Origin: Eremophila alpestris peregrina
Lineage: Eukaryota > Chordata > Aves > Passeriformes > Alaudidae
DNA length: 64,000 nucleotides
Direction: 5' to 3'
Assembly (NCBI GenBank): GCA_009792885.1
Contig: WMCF01000018.1
Coordinates: forward strand, 1,020,862-1,084,861
The stretch's first letter is position 1. Each line of letters starts with the position of its first letter. The notes below the pieces were generated by a model. The model was not told the DNA's origin. It saw only the letters and a program-made list of their open reading frames with translations, and made no database searches. The position numbers and the translations under genes are program-made. This document shows positions 63,659 through 64,000 of this stretch, piece after piece.

Positions 63659-63667
63659 TATAAATAA
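63659..63667 (+). promoter_or_regulatory. TATA-like box upstream of a CpG-enriched edge
   Basis: TATAAATAA lies about 80 bp after a consensus AP-1 site (TGACTCA at 63,575-63,581), and CpG content rises steadily from 63,790 to the right edge. This could be the start of a promoter region lying beyond the window. Chance TATA matches are common, so the call is weak. Confidence 0.25.
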
Positions 63668-63758
63668 CTGAAGAAGTTCATAATAGCTGTGGGGTGGTGA
63701 TGCAAAGAGATCGAGCTGAGATGGGGGTAAAAACCTCAATTATGTGCCGGCAGGGCAG

Positions 63759-63775
63759 AAAAAAAAAAAAAAAAA
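63759..63775. repeat. Poly-A tract (17 A)
   Basis: Seventeen uninterrupted A, followed by CCC and another six-A run. Confidence 0.9.
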
Positions 63776-64000
63776 CCCAAAAAACCCGCTACTTTCAGGA
63801 GAGCGTGTTGTTTGAAATGGCTGAAGCAGAGCTCGGGTCTCCCATCAGCCACAAACCCACCCGAGTGTGGCGTTGGTTTGCGTGTCCCCTTCGCACCGAG
63901 TGAGCGCTGTCCCTCTGACCGCCGAGTGCGACGCTGCTCTTCAGCAGAAATTCCTGCTGGGAAGACAGCGGCAGAGCTCCTTCCCCACGTCCCCCTCAGG

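Larger units (their letters stand above)
55700..64000. other. Downstream non-coding region
   Basis: No coding exon was recognised between the proximal JCAD poly(A) signal and the right edge. The stretch contains a 43-bp tandem duplication, a GC-rich island with a G-quadruplex array, a second + strand poly(A) signal at 59,608, reversed poly(A) signals near 57.95 kb, and a CpG-enriched right edge. Part of it may be extended JCAD 3' UTR. In mammals SVIL follows JCAD, but no SVIL coding sequence is visible here. Confidence 0.5.

Overview
The window looks like vertebrate, most likely bird, nuclear DNA. It is gene-poor, with long non-coding stretches, GT-AG introns and CpG-island-like patches. Several decayed CR1-type LINE tails are visible, and no mammalian SINE families (Alu, B1) were seen by eye. 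The one gene I can name is a full set of coding exons for JCAD (junctional cadherin 5 associated protein, formerly KIAA1462), on the + strand. The species cannot be determined from the sequence.

Layout. 1-27,550 is non-coding 5' flank, with simple repeats, a CR1 scrap at 7.2 kb and a small CpG-rich patch at 20.9 kb. At 27.58-28.17 kb lies a strong CpG island with GC boxes and a GTGAGT splice donor at 27,813; I read it as the JCAD promoter and non-coding exon 1. Intron 1 (12.5 kb) holds poly-T tracts, a perfect 11-bp hairpin and an ancient CR1 block. Coding exon 2 (40,360-40,721) starts the protein at 40,420. Intron 2 (5.8 kb) precedes the giant coding exon 3 (46,519-50,165). Intron 3 (4.0 kb) contains an orphan CpG-rich patch. 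A tiny terminal coding exon (54,146-54,180) supplies the last residues. The three coding pieces total 302 + 3,647 + 35 = 3,984 nt, exactly 1,328 codons, so the protein is 1,327 residues, close to the roughly 1,360 of the human protein.

Downstream is an AT-rich 3' UTR with a TCTA microsatellite and a poly(A) signal at 55,654, then non-coding sequence. That stretch contains a 43-bp tandem duplication, a GC-rich island at 57.5 kb with an unusually regular G-quadruplex array, a second strong poly(A) signal at 59,608, and a CpG-enriched, TATA-containing stretch running off the right edge. In mammals SVIL lies beyond the 3' end of JCAD, so the right edge could be approaching a SVIL promoter; this is inference only.

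JCAD is an endothelial cell-cell junction protein linked to coronary artery disease loci and Hippo (LATS2/YAP) signalling. No bacterial-type system, CRISPR array, tRNA, rRNA or intact mobile element was found, and I saw no convincing undescribed multi-gene system. The best leads are regulatory: the G-quadruplex island, the orphan CpG patches and the uORF in front of JCAD.
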